Of a DNA stretch of 64,000 bases, positions 53,036 to 64,000 are shown one piece after another (within the stretch, counting starts at the first letter, position 1; every line of letters starts with the position of its first letter). Made by a program: the position numbers and the translations under genes. Where the stretch lies: positions 78,883 through 142,882 of the forward strand of contig JAUIMB010000009.1 in NCBI GenBank assembly GCA_030432635.1, in the 5' to 3' direction. The DNA is from Bacteroidia bacterium (lineage in GTDB: Bacteria > Bacteroidota > Bacteroidia > Flavobacteriales > Flavobacteriaceae). The notes under the pieces were generated by a model, which was given only the letters and a program-made list of their open reading frames with translations, made no database searches and was not told where the DNA came from.

Positions 53036-54214
53036 ATGGGCAGAGAAGTCGTTATTGTATCTACAGCTAGAACTCCTATAGGTAGTTTTTTAGGAGCTCT
53101 ATCAACCGTTCCAGCACCAAAACTTGGTGCCATAGCAATAAAAGGAGCATTAGACAAAATAAATCTTAAACCAGAATTGGTAGAAGAAGTTCTAATGGGA
53201 AATGTGGTACAAGCGGGAACAGGCCAAGCTCCTGCTAGACAAGCTGCTATTTTTGCAGGAATTCCTAACACAGTACCCTGTACAACAATTAACAAAGTAT
53301 GTGCATCTGGTATGAAAGCGGTTATGCAGGCAGCACAATCTATTGCCTTGGGTGATACCGATATTGTGGTTGCTGGTGGAATGGAGAACATGAGCTTGAT
53401 CCCTCATTATTATCATGCGAGATCTGCCACAAAATTTGGACCTGCCAAAATGGAAGACGGGATGCAAAAAGATGGGTTGGTCGATGTATATGATCAAACC
53501 GCTATGGGAGTTTGTGCCGATGCCTGTGCAGTTGAGTACAATTTTTCAAGAGAAGATCAAGATGCTTTCGCTATTCAATCCTATAAACGCTCTGCTGATG
53601 CTTGGGATGCTGGGAAGTTTGATGATGAAGTTGTTCCGGTGGAAGTACCTCAACGTCGTGGCGAACCAATAATTGTCTCTAAAGACCAAGAATATACAAA
53701 CGTTAAAATCGAAAAGATTCCTGCATTGAGAGCTGCTTTTACCAAGGATGGTACTGTAACTGCTGCAAATGCCTCTACCATAAATGATGGTGCTGGAGCA
53801 ATGGTTTTAATGAGTAAGGAAAAAGCCATTGAACTTGGCATAAATCCATTGGCAACAATCAAGAGCTATGCTGATGCAGCTCATGAGCCTAAATGGTTTA
53901 CTACTGCACCAGCCAAAGCGCTTCCAAAGGCACTGGACAGAGCAGGAATAACCCTAAGTGATGTAGACTTTTTTGAGTTTAATGAAGCGTTTTCTGTGGT
54001 AGGTTTAGCTAACATGAAAATCCTTGGACTTAATGACAGTAACGTCAATGTTAATGGTGGTGCAGTTTCCCTTGGCCATCCTCTAGGATGTTCGGGAGTT
54101 AGAATACTCATTACATTATTGAGTGTACTACAGCAAAACGATGCAAAAATTGGAGCTGCCGCAATCTGCAATGGTGGTGGTGGTGCTTCTGCAATGGTCA
54201 TTGAACGTAACTAA
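53036..54214 (+). CDS. Acetyl-CoA C-acyltransferase (biosynthetic-type thiolase)
   Basis: 392 residues with the complete thiolase active site: nucleophile Cys89 in NKVCASGM, His348 in GHPLGCSG and Cys378 in CNGGGGAS, the same numbers as in the Zoogloea enzyme. It condenses two acetyl-CoA to acetoacetyl-CoA, or runs in reverse in fatty-acid breakdown. No other fatty-acid genes adjoin it. The NlpC/P60 gene begins 9 bases after its stop, so the two may be co-transcribed though functionally unlinked. Confidence 0.95.
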   Translation: MGREVVIVSTARTPIGSFLGALSTVPAPKLGAIAIKGALDKINLKPELVEEVLMGNVVQAGTGQAPARQAAIFAGIPNTVPCTTINKVCASGMKAVMQAAQSIALGDTDIVVAGGMENMSLIPHYYHARSATKFGPAKMEDGMQKDGLVDVYDQTAMGVCADACAVEYNFSREDQDAFAIQSYKRSADAWDAGKFDDEVVPVEVPQRRGEPIIVSKDQEYTNVKIEKIPALRAAFTKDGTVTAANASTINDGAGAMVLMSKEKAIELGINPLATIKSYADAAHEPKWFTTAPAKALPKALDRAGITLSDVDFFEFNEAFSVVGLANMKILGLNDSNVNVNGGAVSLGHPLGCSGVRILITLLSVLQQNDAKIGAAAICNGGGGASAMVIERN

Positions 54215-54223
54215 CTTGGCTTA

Positions 54224-54973
54224 ATGCAATACGGAATTTGTAATCTGAGTATTGTTCCTCTTCGAATAGATCCAAATGATACTAGCGAGATGGTATCTCA
54301 GGTTCTTTATGGTGAAATTTTCAAGGTTTTAGAACAGCGTAAAACTTGGAGCAGAATCAGACTTGCATTTGATAAATATGAAGGTTGGGTTGACAATAAA
54401 CAATATTTGGAAATAACCGAAGATTCTTATAAAGAGCTCAAAAATCAAGATCATATTTTATCTACAGATTTAATTGAATTCATTCAAGATAGTGAGAAAC
54501 GGTTGTATACTATTCCACTTGGGTCTTCACTTAATGGCCTTGGGATATTGGAACACACATTTGACGGTAATTCGGTAGCTACAAAGCAATTAAAATCCAA
54601 TTTGATAAAAACGGCTTTCACCTATCTGAACGCTCCATATCTTTGGGGTGGAAAATCACCATTTGGCATAGACTGCTCTGGGTTTACCCAAATGGTATAC
54701 AAACTCAATGGGTATTCCATTTTAAGGGATGCGTCACAACAAGCTACACAAGGTCAAGCTTTAAGTTTTATTGAAGAAAGTGAACCTGGCGATTTAGCGT
54801 TTTTTGACAACACTGAAGGCGCTATTGTCCACGTTGGTATTATAATGGAAGATAATTATATCATCCATGCGCATGGAAAGGTAAGAATTGACCGCTTGGA
54901 TCATTCTGGGATATATAATGTTGATAAAAAGACGCATACTCATAAACTGCGAGTGATTAAAAAAATCATATAA
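54224..54973 (+). CDS. NlpC/P60-family cell-wall peptidase
   Basis: 249 residues. An SH3b-like N-terminal domain (about 1-75, starting YGICNLSIVPLRIDPND) is followed by an NlpC/P60 catalytic domain (about 120-249) with Cys151 in DCSGFTQ, His203 in VHVGIIM and His215 in IIHAHGK as catalytic residues. It should cut D-gamma-glutamyl-diamino-acid bonds in peptidoglycan peptides. No signal peptide is evident, as is usual for this Bacteroidota subgroup (recycling or cytosolic form). Its terminator is at 54972. Confidence 0.92.
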   Translation: MQYGICNLSIVPLRIDPNDTSEMVSQVLYGEIFKVLEQRKTWSRIRLAFDKYEGWVDNKQYLEITEDSYKELKNQDHILSTDLIEFIQDSEKRLYTIPLGSSLNGLGILEHTFDGNSVATKQLKSNLIKTAFTYLNAPYLWGGKSPFGIDCSGFTQMVYKLNGYSILRDASQQATQGQALSFIEESEPGDLAFFDNTEGAIVHVGIIMEDNYIIHAHGKVRIDRLDHSGIYNVDKKTHTHKLRVIKKII

Positions 54974-55008
54974 AAAAAGAGAGACTTACAAAGCCTCTCT
55001 TTTTTTAT
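54972..55008. terminator. Bidirectional terminator between the NlpC/P60 and TPR genes
   Basis: A-rich arm AAAAAAAGAGAG and its complement CTCTCTTTTTTT form the stem between two convergent genes. Confidence 0.75.
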
Positions 55009-55022
55009 TGAAAATATCATGA

Positions 55023-56300
55023 TTAATTGCCACCTGCTTCCATTTCATCAACTTTTGCCTTCATCGCTTTAAACTTATCAGTTTGAGCTGTTGCACTATA
55101 AATGTTCATGAGTGTTTGGGCTGCTTGAACATCATTTGGTTTTAATTCCAAGGTCTTCTCAAGAAACGGGATTGCCGACTCGTATAGCTTAGTTCGTTCT
55201 TCCTTTAGCTCATCATAACGTTTGTTGTCGGCTGCAGAATTTCCCAAACTGTTCATTTCTTCAATGATGTTTTTCTCTGAAGCCAATAACAATACAGCCA
55301 TATTATTGTATGCATCAGCATAGTTTGGATCTAGGGAAATGGCTTTTTCATAATAGGCTTTTGCAGCTTCATGCTCTTCAGCTTCTGCAGCAATAACTCC
55401 TAAATTATACTGCAATTCTGCATTATCTGGATCCTTGGCAGTCGCTTCTTCCATTAAGATTTTGAACTTATCCTTGTTACCCATTTTAAGCTGAACATTA
55501 GCTTCGGTCATAAGTAATTGTAAATCGTCAGGATTTTGAGCTCTGGCATCTTGCATTGCTGCTACCGCTTTTTCATTGTCACCATTGCTCACATGAATCA
55601 AGGCAATATTTTTTACAATTTCAGCAGCCTTTGAGTCTGTTTTACGCTCTTTTGGTGCAATATGGGTTCCTGCTCTTACCGAAAGATCCCTTATTTCCTT
55701 ACTATCAAAAGTTTCTTCTACACCTGACTCCTTGTTAGTAGCATAATATTCAGTCCCAACACCTTTATAGCCAAGATCTTTTAATTCTTCATAGATTTTT
55801 AATGACGTTTCATAATCCTGTCCAGACACTGCTGTCGAAGCAGCATAGTAGAGATAAAGCGTGTCTTTAGGAGACATACGATAGGCTTTTTCAAATCCTT
55901 CGGACGATCTCGCATAATCCTTACTTTGTAAAGCTGAATTGGCTTTTTTTAGAAAATTGTTCAGCATTAGCACTTTGAGTTCCTCGACATCTGAACCATA
56001 CTTTCCTTTATCAGACCCTTCAACGGTTTTTACCATATCCAAGCTCTCAATGGCTTTATCTATATCGTCATTTGAACCATTTCCATTGGCATAAAGTGCC
56101 TGACCTTTTAAAAGGTAGAACTTTGCCTTAAGTTTATCATCTGCGTTAGCGATTAATGATTCGGCAGATTGAATTGCAGATTTAGCATCGGCATAATTTC
56201 CTGATTTAATTGCTTTCTCGGCAGCTTTCAGTTCGCTCTTTTGAGAAAAAGATATAGTACTTACCAAAAGTGATAAAGCAACTACAAATTGTTTTTTCAT
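55023..56300 (-). CDS. Secreted tetratricopeptide-repeat protein
   Basis: 425 residues with a signal peptide (1-19, ending SFSQ). The rest is a solenoid of TPR and TPR-like helix pairs, with clear units such as AELQYNLGVIAAEAEEHEAA and AYYEKAISLDPNYADAYNNM in residues 290-335. It should hold protein partners in the periplasm. It starts 24 bases after gyrA ends, so it may be co-transcribed as a second gene. No specific role is apparent. Confidence 0.85.
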   Translation of the reverse strand: MKKQFVVALSLLVSTISFSQKSELKAAEKAIKSGNYADAKSAIQSAESLIANADDKLKAKFYLLKGQALYANGNGSNDDIDKAIESLDMVKTVEGSDKGKYGSDVEELKVLMLNNFLKKANSALQSKDYARSSEGFEKAYRMSPKDTLYLYYAASTAVSGQDYETSLKIYEELKDLGYKGVGTEYYATNKESGVEETFDSKEIRDLSVRAGTHIAPKERKTDSKAAEIVKNIALIHVSNGDNEKAVAAMQDARAQNPDDLQLLMTEANVQLKMGNKDKFKILMEEATAKDPDNAELQYNLGVIAAEAEEHEAAKAYYEKAISLDPNYADAYNNMAVLLLASEKNIIEEMNSLGNSAADNKRYDELKEERTKLYESAIPFLEKTLELKPNDVQAAQTLMNIYSATAQTDKFKAMKAKVDEMEAGGN

Positions 56301-56324
56301 TATTAGTTATTTTTAGTGTTAATG

Positions 56325-58871
56325 TTATTCTTCCTCGTTAGTATCAAGAGTTGTGCCATCTTGATTAACATCTTCGATATCAACATCTTCAGAATCTATA
56401 TCGTCTTCATCTTCCTTCATCACTTTAGCAACAGCAGCTATAGAGTCGTTGCCTTTCAAATTGATTAGTTTGACACCTTGAGTAGCACGTCCCATGACCC
56501 TAAGATCTTTGACTTCCATTCTAATTGCAATTCCTGAACGGTTGATTATCATTAAATCGTCATCATCTGTCACAGATTTTATAGCGACCAAATGACCTGT
56601 TTTTTCAGTTATGGAAATCGTTTTCACACCTTTTCCACCTCGATTTGTAATTCGGTATACGGCTTCTCCATCTTCCGGATCGTCAATATAGCTTCGCTTT
56701 CCATAGCCTTTCTCTGATACTACCAACACTGATTCTTCTTGAGGGTTTTCGATAGCGATCATGCCAATGACTTCATCCTTGTCATTTGCCAATCGGATAC
56801 CTCTAACACCAGAAGCATTTCTACCCATAGGTCGTGTTTTTTCCTCTTCAAACCGAATGGCTTTACCTGATTTTAAGGCAAGCATCACCTGACTGTTTCC
56901 TGTTGTGAGTTTTGCTTCGAGTAATTCATCTTCCTCCTTAACGGTAATCGCATTGATACCATTGGTTCTCGGACGAGAATATTGCTCTAAAGAAGTTTTC
57001 TTGACCTGACCTTGTTTTGTCGCCATTATGACATAATGACTGTTGATATAGTCCTCATCTTTCAAGTCTTGAGTACAAATAAATGCCATTACTTTATCAT
57101 CCTGTTCAATGTTAATCAGGTTTTGAATCGCTCTTCCCTTTGATGTTTTACTTCCTTCTGGGATTTCATATACACGCATCCAAAAACATTTTCCTTTTTG
57201 TGTAAAGAACAACATATATTGATGATTGGTTCCAACGAACAAATGTTCAAGGAAATCTTCATTTCGAGTGGTAGAGGCTTTTTGCCCAACACCTCCTCTA
57301 TTTTGCGTCTTATATTCGGTAAGCGACGTTCTTTTGATATAACCAGCATGAGAAATTGTAATCACTACTTGTTCATCTGGAATCATATCCTCAATACTCA
57401 AGTCACCACCTGCGTATTCGATTTGTGAGCGACGTTCATCTCCATACTTTTCTTTCACCACCAACAATTCATCTTTGATGATGTCCATGCGACGCTCCTT
57501 TTTATCGAGAATATCTTTTAAATCCTCAATGGTCTTCATCAATTCCTCATACTCAGAACGTAGCTTATCCTGTTCTAAACCTGTAAGCTGTCTCAAACGC
57601 ATTTCAACGATAGCTCTCGCCTGAATTTCAGTAAGCTTAAAGCGTTCTACCAATTTAGCCCTTGCCTCATCTGCATTTGAAGACGCACGAATTAAAGCAA
57701 TGACTTCATCAATATTATCAGATGCGATAATAAGGCCTTCCAAAATATGGGCTCGTTCTTCCGCTTTGCGCAATTCATAAGTGGTACGTCTCACTACGAC
57801 ATCGTGTCTGTGCTCAACAAAATGGTGAATCATGTCCTTGAGATTCAATAATTGTGGACGACCATTAACCAAAGCAATGTTATTGACGCTGAAAGAAGAT
57901 TGCAATGCTGTATACTTATACAACATGTTTAAAACGATATTAGGAATCGCATCACGTTTTAGCACATATACAATTCGCATTCCTTTTCTATCAGATTCAT
58001 CTCTAATAAGGGAAATACCGTCTATCTTTTTATCGTTGACCAAATCGGCAGTCTTTTTGATCATGTCTGCCTTATTGACTTGATATGGGATTTCTGTAAC
58101 AATGATACACTCACGACCTTGGACCTCCTCTATGGTAGCTTTACCACGAATTACGATACGTCCACGTCCAGTCTTAAACGCCTCACGCACGCCATCATAA
58201 CCATAAATCGTTCCACCTGTTGGAAAATCAGGTGCTTTTACATGCTGAATAAGCTCATCTATTTCGATATCATTGTTTTCTATATATGCAACTGTTCCAT
58301 CAACAACTTCAGATAAGTTATGAGGAGGCATGTTAGTAGCCATACCAACGGCAATACCCGAAGCACCATTAACAAGGAGACCAGGAATACGAGTTGGAAG
58401 TACAGTTGGTTCTTTTAAGGTATCATCAAAGTTGAGCTTATGATCTACAGTTTCCTTATCGATATCTGCCAACATTTCCTCAGAAATCTTCTTCATTCTG
58501 GCTTCTGTGTAGCGCATTGCTGCAGGACTATCACCATCAATGGAACCGAAATTACCTTGACCATCTATTAACATGTACCTTAAGCTCCATTCTTGAGCCA
58601 TACGCACCATTGTATCATAAACTGAAGTATCTCCATGTGGATGATACTTACCTAATACTTCACCAACGATTCTAGCCGACTTTTTATGCGCTGTGTTTGA
58701 TTTCACTCCTAGTTCATGCATTCCAAAAAGCACACGTCTATGAACAGGTTTTAGACCATCTCTAACATCAGGTAAGGCACGTGACACAATGACCGACATT
58801 GAATAATCAATGTAGGCAGATTTCATTTCATCTTCGATGTTTATAGGAATCAACTTTTCTCCTTCTTCCAT
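56325..58871 (-). CDS. gyrA: DNA gyrase subunit A
   Basis: 848 residues. The cleavage Tyr121 sits in [10 protein letters not shown]. The quinolone-resistance region reads [11 protein letters not shown], so the position equal to E. coli Ser83 is Thr82 and that equal to Asp87 is Asp86. The C-terminal beta-pinwheel (about 500-800) has the GyrA box ([10 protein letters not shown]). Together with GyrB it introduces negative supercoils. The acidic tail is normal. GyrB is not in the window. Confidence 0.97.
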   Translation of the reverse strand: MEEGEKLIPINIEDEMKSAYIDYSMSVIVSRALPDVRDGLKPVHRRVLFGMHELGVKSNTAHKKSARIVGEVLGKYHPHGDTSVYDTMVRMAQEWSLRYMLIDGQGNFGSIDGDSPAAMRYTEARMKKISEEMLADIDKETVDHKLNFDDTLKEPTVLPTRIPGLLVNGASGIAVGMATNMPPHNLSEVVDGTVAYIENNDIEIDELIQHVKAPDFPTGGTIYGYDGVREAFKTGRGRIVIRGKATIEEVQGRECIIVTEIPYQVNKADMIKKTADLVNDKKIDGISLIRDESDRKGMRIVYVLKRDAIPNIVLNMLYKYTALQSSFSVNNIALVNGRPQLLNLKDMIHHFVEHRHDVVVRRTTYELRKAEERAHILEGLIIASDNIDEVIALIRASSNADEARAKLVERFKLTEIQARAIVEMRLRQLTGLEQDKLRSEYEELMKTIEDLKDILDKKERRMDIIKDELLVVKEKYGDERRSQIEYAGGDLSIEDMIPDEQVVITISHAGYIKRTSLTEYKTQNRGGVGQKASTTRNEDFLEHLFVGTNHQYMLFFTQKGKCFWMRVYEIPEGSKTSKGRAIQNLINIEQDDKVMAFICTQDLKDEDYINSHYVIMATKQGQVKKTSLEQYSRPRTNGINAITVKEEDELLEAKLTTGNSQVMLALKSGKAIRFEEEKTRPMGRNASGVRGIRLANDKDEVIGMIAIENPQEESVLVVSEKGYGKRSYIDDPEDGEAVYRITNRGGKGVKTISITEKTGHLVAIKSVTDDDDLMIINRSGIAIRMEVKDLRVMGRATQGVKLINLKGNDSIAAVAKVMKEDEDDIDSEDVDIEDVNQDGTTLDTNEEE

Positions 58872-59128
58872 ATATAATATAAATTAGATTTTTGTAGGTT
58901 TTCAAATCGTGCTAAGATAACGATTTTCATAGTGTTGGAGCGAGGTTTTGAACCAAAATTCAAAACTATTTATTAACAAATTTTAGTTGGATTTTTAATA
59001 AGTATTAACCCAAAGTCTTTGAACTTTTACAGATTTTTCCATCAATTAACAGAAGCGTTTTATTTAAGGTATAGTTTTTGCCCTTTTCTATTTAGATTTT
59101 ATTATTTTTAATGCAGAAAGAAATTACT
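58872..59128. other. Divergent intergenic region of gyrA and clpC
   Basis: 257 bases, A/T-rich. It must hold the promoters of both genes. A TATCTTAG sequence on the minus strand is a near match to the -7 element for gyrA. No hairpin or RNA-like fold stands out. Confidence 0.4.
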
Positions 59129-61678
59129 ATGGATGATAATTTTTCCCCAAGAGTTAAGGATGTAATTGCATTTAGCAAAGAAGAAGCATTGCGATTGGGT
59201 CATGATTTTATTGGAACTGAACACTTGATGTTGGGACTACTTCGTGACGGAAACGGCAAGGCTATCGATATCCTAAATGCGCTTGATATAGATCTTAACC
59301 ACTTAAGAAGGAAAGTAGAGATTTTGAGTCCTGCTAATCCTAATATTACGATTACTTCTAATGAAAAGAAGAACCTTCACCTTACCCGACAGGCGGAACG
59401 TGCTCTTAAAACGACATTTTTAGAAGCCAAGCTATTTCAAAGCACCTCGATAAATACAGCACATCTATTATTGTGCATTTTAAGAAATGAAAATGATCCT
59501 ACCACCAAACTTTTGAATAAGTTAAAGGTAGACTATGATAATGTTAAAGAACAATTCAAATTTATGATAACAAATGATGACGAATATATAGATCTTCCAA
59601 AATCGGAATCTTTTTCGGATGACGAGACTAATGAGGAAGAAGGTGCAAAGGAGAATCCCTTTGGACAATCAGCATCAAAATCGGCAAAAAAATCCAAAAC
59701 TCCTGTCCTGGATAATTTTGGAAGAGATTTGACCTCATTGGCAGAAGAAGGAAAATTGGACCCTGTAGTTGGCAGGGAAAAAGAAATACAGCGTGTATCT
59801 CAAATTCTAAGCCGTCGTAAAAAGAACAACCCCTTGCTCATTGGTGAGCCTGGTGTTGGAAAATCTGCTATAGCTGAAGGATTGGCGTTGCGTATTGTTA
59901 AAAGAAAAGTATCTAGAATACTTTTCAATAAACGTGTTGTAACATTAGATTTGGCAAGTTTAGTTGCAGGAACCAAGTATCGTGGTCAGTTTGAAGAGCG
60001 AATGAAAGCTGTGATGAACGAACTAGAGAAAAATGATGATATCATATTATTTATTGATGAAATCCACACTATAGTTGGCGCAGGTGGTGCTACAGGAAGC
60101 CTGGATGCCTCTAATATGTTTAAACCTGCACTGGCGAGAGGAGAAATACAATGTATTGGAGCTACGACCCTAGATGAATACAGACAATACATCGAAAAGG
60201 ATGGTGCCTTAGAGCGTCGTTTCCAAAAAGTCATCGTAGAACCAACAAGTGTTGAAGAAACCATAGAAATCCTTAATAACATTAAGGAAAAATATGAAGA
60301 GCATCACAATGTCGATTATACACCAGAAGCTATTGAAGCTTGTGTAAAATTGACCAATAGATATATGACTGAACGTTTTTTACCGGATAAGGCGATTGAT
60401 GCTTTAGATGAAGCAGGATCTAGAGTTCACATAACAAATATTGACGTTCCGAAACAAATCCTTGAGCTTGAGAAAAAACTAGAAGAAGTCAAGGAAACGA
60501 AAAACAAGGTTGTCAAAAAACAAAAATATGAGGAGGCTGCTAAACTTCGTGATGATGAGAAGCGTTTAGAAAAAGACTTAGCCATAGCCCAAGAGAAATG
60601 GGAGGAAGAAACGAAACAACATCGTGAAGTGGTCACTGAAGACAATGTTGCTGATGTAGTATCAATGATGACTGGTATTCCTGTGAATAGAGTTGCTCAA
60701 ACTGAAAGCAACAAACTTTCCCAACTACCTGAACTCATAAAAGGAAAAGTAATTGGCCAAGACGAAGCCGTTGCTAAAGTCGTAAAAGCTATACAACGTA
60801 ATCGTGCTGGACTTAAAGATCCCAATAAACCAATTGGGTCATTTATCTTTTTGGGGCAAACAGGAGTTGGCAAAACGCAATTAGCTAAAGTATTGGCTCG
60901 CGAACTTTTTGATAGCGAGGAAGCACTCGTAAGAATAGATATGAGTGAATATATGGAAAAATTTGCCATATCCAGACTCATTGGAGCTCCTCCTGGTTAC
61001 GTAGGGTATGAGGAAGGTGGCCAATTGACCGAGAAAGTACGTCGTAAACCTTATGCGGTGATTTTATTGGATGAAATTGAGAAAGCTCATCCAGATGTAT
61101 TCAATATGCTGCTGCAAGTTCTCGATGATGGATATTTAACTGATAGCCTAGGTCGTAAGATTGATTTTAGAAATACCATCATCATCATGACTTCGAATAT
61201 TGGAGCAAGAAAACTAAAGGACTTCGGACAAGGTGTTGGCTTTGGGACTTCAGCCAAAGCTGCTCAAGCTAATGATAATTCTAGAAGTATCATTGAAAAC
61301 GCTCTGAAAAAAGCTTTTGCTCCAGAATTTCTGAACAGAATTGACGACGTTATGGTGTTCAATCCTTTGGAGAAAGAAGACATCAATAAGATAATTGATA
61401 TCGAATTGGCCCATCTTATCAAGCGTATAAAAGATTTAGGTTACAAATTAAAGCTCAGTAAGAAAGCTAAAGACTATATTGCTGAAAAAGGATTTGATAA
61501 AGATTATGGAGCGAGGCCTCTAAAGAGGGCAATTCAAAAATATATTGAAGACGCACTTGCTGAAGAAATAATCAACTCTCAATTGCACGAAGGCGATACT
61601 ATTAGTATGGATTTAGACACTAAATTAGATGAGCTGACCATTAAGATAGAAAAGCCGGAAACTAAAACCGAATCCTGA
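59129..61678 (+). CDS. clpC: ATP-dependent Clp protease ATPase subunit ClpC
   Basis: 849 residues from the ATG at 59129 ([20 protein letters not shown]); an ATG at 59111 adds six residues and cannot be excluded. Two N-terminal Clp repeats (about 1-145), D1 AAA+ with Walker A GEPGVGKS, a coiled middle region with a UVR-type stretch ([16 protein letters not shown]), and D2 with Walker A GQTGVGKT and a C-terminal ClpB-D2-small domain. It unfolds substrates for ClpP. No mcsAB or ctsR genes are near. It is a single gene with a terminator at 61696. Confidence 0.96.
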   Translation: MDDNFSPRVKDVIAFSKEEALRLGHDFIGTEHLMLGLLRDGNGKAIDILNALDIDLNHLRRKVEILSPANPNITITSNEKKNLHLTRQAERALKTTFLEAKLFQSTSINTAHLLLCILRNENDPTTKLLNKLKVDYDNVKEQFKFMITNDDEYIDLPKSESFSDDETNEEEGAKENPFGQSASKSAKKSKTPVLDNFGRDLTSLAEEGKLDPVVGREKEIQRVSQILSRRKKNNPLLIGEPGVGKSAIAEGLALRIVKRKVSRILFNKRVVTLDLASLVAGTKYRGQFEERMKAVMNELEKNDDIILFIDEIHTIVGAGGATGSLDASNMFKPALARGEIQCIGATTLDEYRQYIEKDGALERRFQKVIVEPTSVEETIEILNNIKEKYEEHHNVDYTPEAIEACVKLTNRYMTERFLPDKAIDALDEAGSRVHITNIDVPKQILELEKKLEEVKETKNKVVKKQKYEEAAKLRDDEKRLEKDLAIAQEKWEEETKQHREVVTEDNVADVVSMMTGIPVNRVAQTESNKLSQLPELIKGKVIGQDEAVAKVVKAIQRNRAGLKDPNKPIGSFIFLGQTGVGKTQLAKVLARELFDSEEALVRIDMSEYMEKFAISRLIGAPPGYVGYEEGGQLTEKVRRKPYAVILLDEIEKAHPDVFNMLLQVLDDGYLTDSLGRKIDFRNTIIIMTSNIGARKLKDFGQGVGFGTSAKAAQANDNSRSIIENALKKAFAPEFLNRIDDVMVFNPLEKEDINKIIDIELAHLIKRIKDLGYKLKLSKKAKDYIAEKGFDKDYGARPLKRAIQKYIEDALAEEIINSQLHEGDTISMDLDTKLDELTIKIEKPETKTES

Positions 61679-61695
61679 TATTTTAACTATAAATT

Positions 61696-61728
61696 AAAAA
61701 AGCCTCTACCTTTTGTAGAGGCTTTTTT
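61696..61728 (+). terminator. Terminator of clpC
   Basis: A 14-bp perfect stem (61696-61709 with 61715-61728) with a 5-base loop and a T-run. Confidence 0.85.
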
Positions 61729-61762
61729 TGTTTCACATTTTTATAATGATTAACTTTATTAC

Positions 61763-62128
61763 ATGACAGATAAACTTACATTCGATTTTTGTGAGATGCA
61801 TATCTATGATAATTATATGGTAGTAACCATGAATGATGGTGTTACAATTGGTGTGGAACATAACAAAACACTTATTAATGTTGCAGACACCTATTATAAA
61901 AACAAGCCTTTTGTTTACATTACCCATCGCATTAATTCATATTCTGTCGATCCTGCAGTCTACAGGGAAACTTCAAAAATTAACAACCTAGTAGGATTCT
62001 GTGTTGTGTCAAAAAACTACTTAGCGAAAAGTACAGCTCAAATAGAAAAATTATTCTTGAATAAACCTTTTGAAATTTTTGACACACTAAAAGAAGCCAT
62101 AGAGTGGTCAAAATCAGTTCTAAAATAG
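61763..62128 (+). CDS. Small SpoIIAA/STAS-like protein, function unknown
   Basis: 121 residues, soluble, starting MTDKLTFDFCEMHIYDNYMV. An alternating strand/helix pattern (strands about 5-14, 18-24, 49-55 and 73-80) matches the SpoIIAA-like or STAS fold seen in small Bacteroidota proteins. The conserved phosphorylatable Ser of anti-anti-sigma factors is not evident. Lies alone between clpC and the T9SS gene. Confidence 0.55.
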   Translation: MTDKLTFDFCEMHIYDNYMVVTMNDGVTIGVEHNKTLINVADTYYKNKPFVYITHRINSYSVDPAVYRETSKINNLVGFCVVSKNYLAKSTAQIEKLFLNKPFEIFDTLKEAIEWSKSVLK

Positions 62129-62382
62129 CTCAACGCCACCTACTATAAAGATAGCAATGCAATCTTTATTAGATAAATATATCTGCTTCAGCCTTCCGAA
62201 TTGTTCCCTTGGATAACAATACAAGACAATTCAATCTTATAAACTAAAAAATCAGTTTAGCAATTGTTGTTTTTAAATAATTGAGCCCGCAACCAGTTTC
62301 CTTTAGATACAAAAAAAGGCAGCTATAAAATAGCTGCCTTTCATTTTACCCTTAAGGATTTTACTCCCTAATTATTTATCGG
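62129..62382. other. Intergenic region before the T9SS repeat protein
   Basis: 254 bases. Holds the terminator at 62311-62340 of the reverse-strand T9SS gene. Nothing else was recognised. Confidence 0.5.
62311..62340 (-). terminator. Terminator of the T9SS repeat-protein gene
   Basis: A 10-bp perfect stem (62316-62325 with 62331-62340), 5-base loop, and on the minus strand a run of seven T. Confidence 0.75.
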
Positions 62383-64000
62383 TTAATCCTTACCAGAAGA
62401 AACAATCTTCTTAGTAATAGAACCTTGACTTGTAGTTAATTTAACATAGAACATTTGGTTCGAGATTCTTGACAAGTCAAATGTAGCCTTATCTTTAGAA
62501 CCCTTAGTATATCTATCGTTTGTTTCTGACAAGATCAATAGACCTTTAGTATCGAACAACTCAATAGTTACCTTAGTATCGAACTCGAATGAGTATGCAA
62601 TATTAACTTCTTTATCAAATGGTACTGGATAAGCGGTAAAGTCAACAGTTAAGTTTTCTTCCACTAACTCTTTAGGTTCTGCTCCTCTGTTAGTAGGATA
62701 GAAGCTAAAGTCTTTACCAGCTGACATTTCATTTCGTGCGCTAGTAGCAGCTACACTCCATGTGTAAGTCACTGAGCACTCTCCAACATTACCACATTCA
62801 TCTTCTGCATAGAATGTACGTACAAACGTATACTCAATAGTCGATCCATATTGACCACATTCCATATCAAACTTCTTGTTATGACCGTTTGGACTATCGA
62901 AGAACCAATCATCATCATTACAAGATGGTAATCCATCTGCATCAGGTGCTCCAAAACCAACTTCCACACCGTTTTGAACGATACTGTAGTCTAAGAAGAA
63001 TGGATTAAAATTGAAGATTAATTCAAAGCTTCCATAGGCTGGCAATACGTTACCAAAATAATCAGTAACAACACCTGTATAGTATGGATGATCATTTACT
63101 ATACCTGCTGGTGCATCACCATAGGTTAATATATATCCTGCTTCGAAGATAAATCTTAACTCAGATCCTATTTGACTAGATTGTCCTGTAGTCACTGAAA
63201 TATCACTATCTGTATATATCTCTGTTATACCACTTGCACTACAATTATCAGTGTAAGGAGCTTTGTCTTCGAATGATGGTGTTGAAGTAACAAGACCAAA
63301 ATCCATATCTTCTGGACATTCAACTACTGGAGGCTTATTGTCAATCACATTAACATTTCTCTTCGCAGTTATTGTTCGACCACACTCATCAGTAAACGTA
63401 TAGCTTACTTCGAAGGTTCCACAACTACCTTCAAAAGGTTCTGCTTCACCTTGAGCATATCCAGAAATTTCACAAGCACCTGATCCTCCATTAGTATAAT
63501 ACAATGGTTCACTTAAGAACGAATCAAGTTCTTCACATAAAACATCCTTATCTCCAGCTTCTTCAAATTTAGCTTCAGGAGCAGGCTCAACAGTGATCGT
63601 CTTTTTAGCCGTGATCGTTCTGTTACACTCATCCGTATAGGTCCAATCGATATATAAAGTACCTCCACACTCATTGTATGAACCACTCAATTCTCCTTCT
63701 ACTTCACCTTCGATTAGGCAAGCCTCGGTTGATGCTCCATTTGAGTATCCTAAGTAACCTGCTTCGATTGATGTGGCCTCGTCACATGATACGGTCATGT
63801 CCTCTACCTCATCGAACTCTGCAGCTGGTGCTGGTAATACTGTGATGGTCTTCTTAGCTGTGATTGTTCTATCACACTCATCTGTGTAAGTCCAATCGAT
63901 AGAAAGGGTTCCTCCACACTCATTGTATGAACCACTTAATTCTCCTTCTACTTCACCTGCAATTAGGCAAGCTTCAGTTGATGCTCCATTTGAGTATCCT
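62383..64000 (-). CDS. Large T9SS-exported repeat protein, C-terminal part (cut by window edge)
   Basis: The reverse strand is open from the stop at 62383 to the window edge, about 539 codons; the gene's start lies outside. Two copies of a Cys-rich repeat with period 249 bases (83 residues) are in tandem, near-identical at the DNA level (units near 63480-63728 and 63729-63977), with the pattern GSYNECGGTLYIDWTYTDEC. They are followed by a partial third repeat, HYR-like or beta-sandwich domains and a type A T9SS sorting domain (FTAYPVPFDKEVNIAYSFEF). It should be exported and surface-anchored, probably as an adhesin. An internal ATG at 63798 is not the true start, since the frame continues. 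Confidence 0.85.
   Translation of the reverse strand, partial: GYSNGASTEACLIAGEVEGELSGSYNECGGTLSIDWTYTDECDRTITAKKTITVLPAPAAEFDEVEDMTVSCDEATSIEAGYLGYSNGASTEACLIEGEVEGELSGSYNECGGTLYIDWTYTDECNRTITAKKTITVEPAPEAKFEEAGDKDVLCEELDSFLSEPLYYTNGGSGACEISGYAQGEAEPFEGSCGTFEVSYTFTDECGRTITAKRNVNVIDNKPPVVECPEDMDFGLVTSTPSFEDKAPYTDNCSASGITEIYTDSDISVTTGQSSQIGSELRFIFEAGYILTYGDAPAGIVNDHPYYTGVVTDYFGNVLPAYGSFELIFNFNPFFLDYSIVQNGVEVGFGAPDADGLPSCNDDDWFFDSPNGHNKKFDMECGQYGSTIEYTFVRTFYAEDECGNVGECSVTYTWSVAATSARNEMSAGKDFSFYPTNRGAEPKELVEENLTVDFTAYPVPFDKEVNIAYSFEFDTKVTIELFDTKGLLILSETNDRYTKGSKDKATFDLSRISNQMFYVKLTTSQGSITKKIVSSGKD

Noticed and set aside
62383..63798. ATG at 63798 as the start of the T9SS repeat protein
   Set aside because: The same frame stays open to the window edge and carries another repeat unit before this codon, so the ATG is internal.

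Overview
The window looks like a chromosome segment from a marine-type member of the Flavobacteriaceae (Bacteroidota). The evidence is low GC, type IX secretion (T9SS) C-terminal sorting domains, FecI/FecR-coupled TonB-dependent receptors, head GIN and PspC proteins, and promoter elements of the Bacteroidota form (TTG/TTTG, about 20 bp, then TAnnTTTG) without clear Shine-Dalgarno sites. The genus cannot be fixed from the sequence. No phage, transposase, rRNA or CRISPR array was seen.

Layout. 1-3.2 kb: ABC-2 exporter (permease cut by the window edge) and the grpE-dnaJ heat-shock pair. 3.3-10.2 kb: YceI and gluzincin lipoproteins, TonB-dependent receptor plus TonB, YhhN membrane protein, type II NADH dehydrogenase. 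10.3-15.8 kb: ECF sigma factor with a membrane partner, a two-gene unit of a DUF2188-like protein and a TIR/deoxyribosyltransferase-like protein (possible defence or stress module), acyltransferase, Nudix hydrolase, cyclophilin, DUF1801, TRIC channel. 15.8-22.9 kb: an RDD / SpoIIM / DUF4129 / DUF4350 / MoxR / DUF58 cluster. 22.9-28.5 kb: FecI-FecR-STN receptor operon, divergent from a lipoprotein with two Kazal-like domains. 28.6-30.1 kb: dps and oxyR. 30.2-34.9 kb: a T9SS-exported leucine-rich-repeat protein, AIM24 and DUF4442 proteins, a DUF4870 protein. 34.95-41.5 kb: a structured RNA resembling the Flavo-1 type, an ATCA microsatellite, then PadR, PspC, DUF4440, two GIN-domain proteins and an M2 peptidase. 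41.6-42.6 kb: trxB. 43.2-50.4 kb: accessory locus. 50.5-62.1 kb: tRNA-Pro, tRNA-Ser, 7TM-HD phosphodiesterase, thiolase, NlpC/P60 peptidase, TPR protein, gyrA, clpC, a SpoIIAA-like protein. 62.4-64 kb: the 3' part of a large T9SS-exported repeat protein.

The most unusual locus is 43.2-50.4 kb. A single 1801-residue protein joins two alpha/beta-hydrolase (lipase) domains, a Rossmann-like middle domain, a CHAT caspase-like protease domain with an intact His/Cys pair, and a helical tail. Four bases downstream lies a gene for a protein with a peptidoglycan-binding domain and a cysteine motif resembling that of L,D-transpeptidases. The pair sits between a decayed gene remnant and the 3' end of a tRNA-Pro gene, a usual place for accessory DNA. 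It could be a protease-triggered lipase effector system, for example defence or programmed death; this is inference from domain content. Second in interest are the DUF2188 plus TIR-like pair and the double-Kazal lipoprotein facing the FecI/FecR operon.
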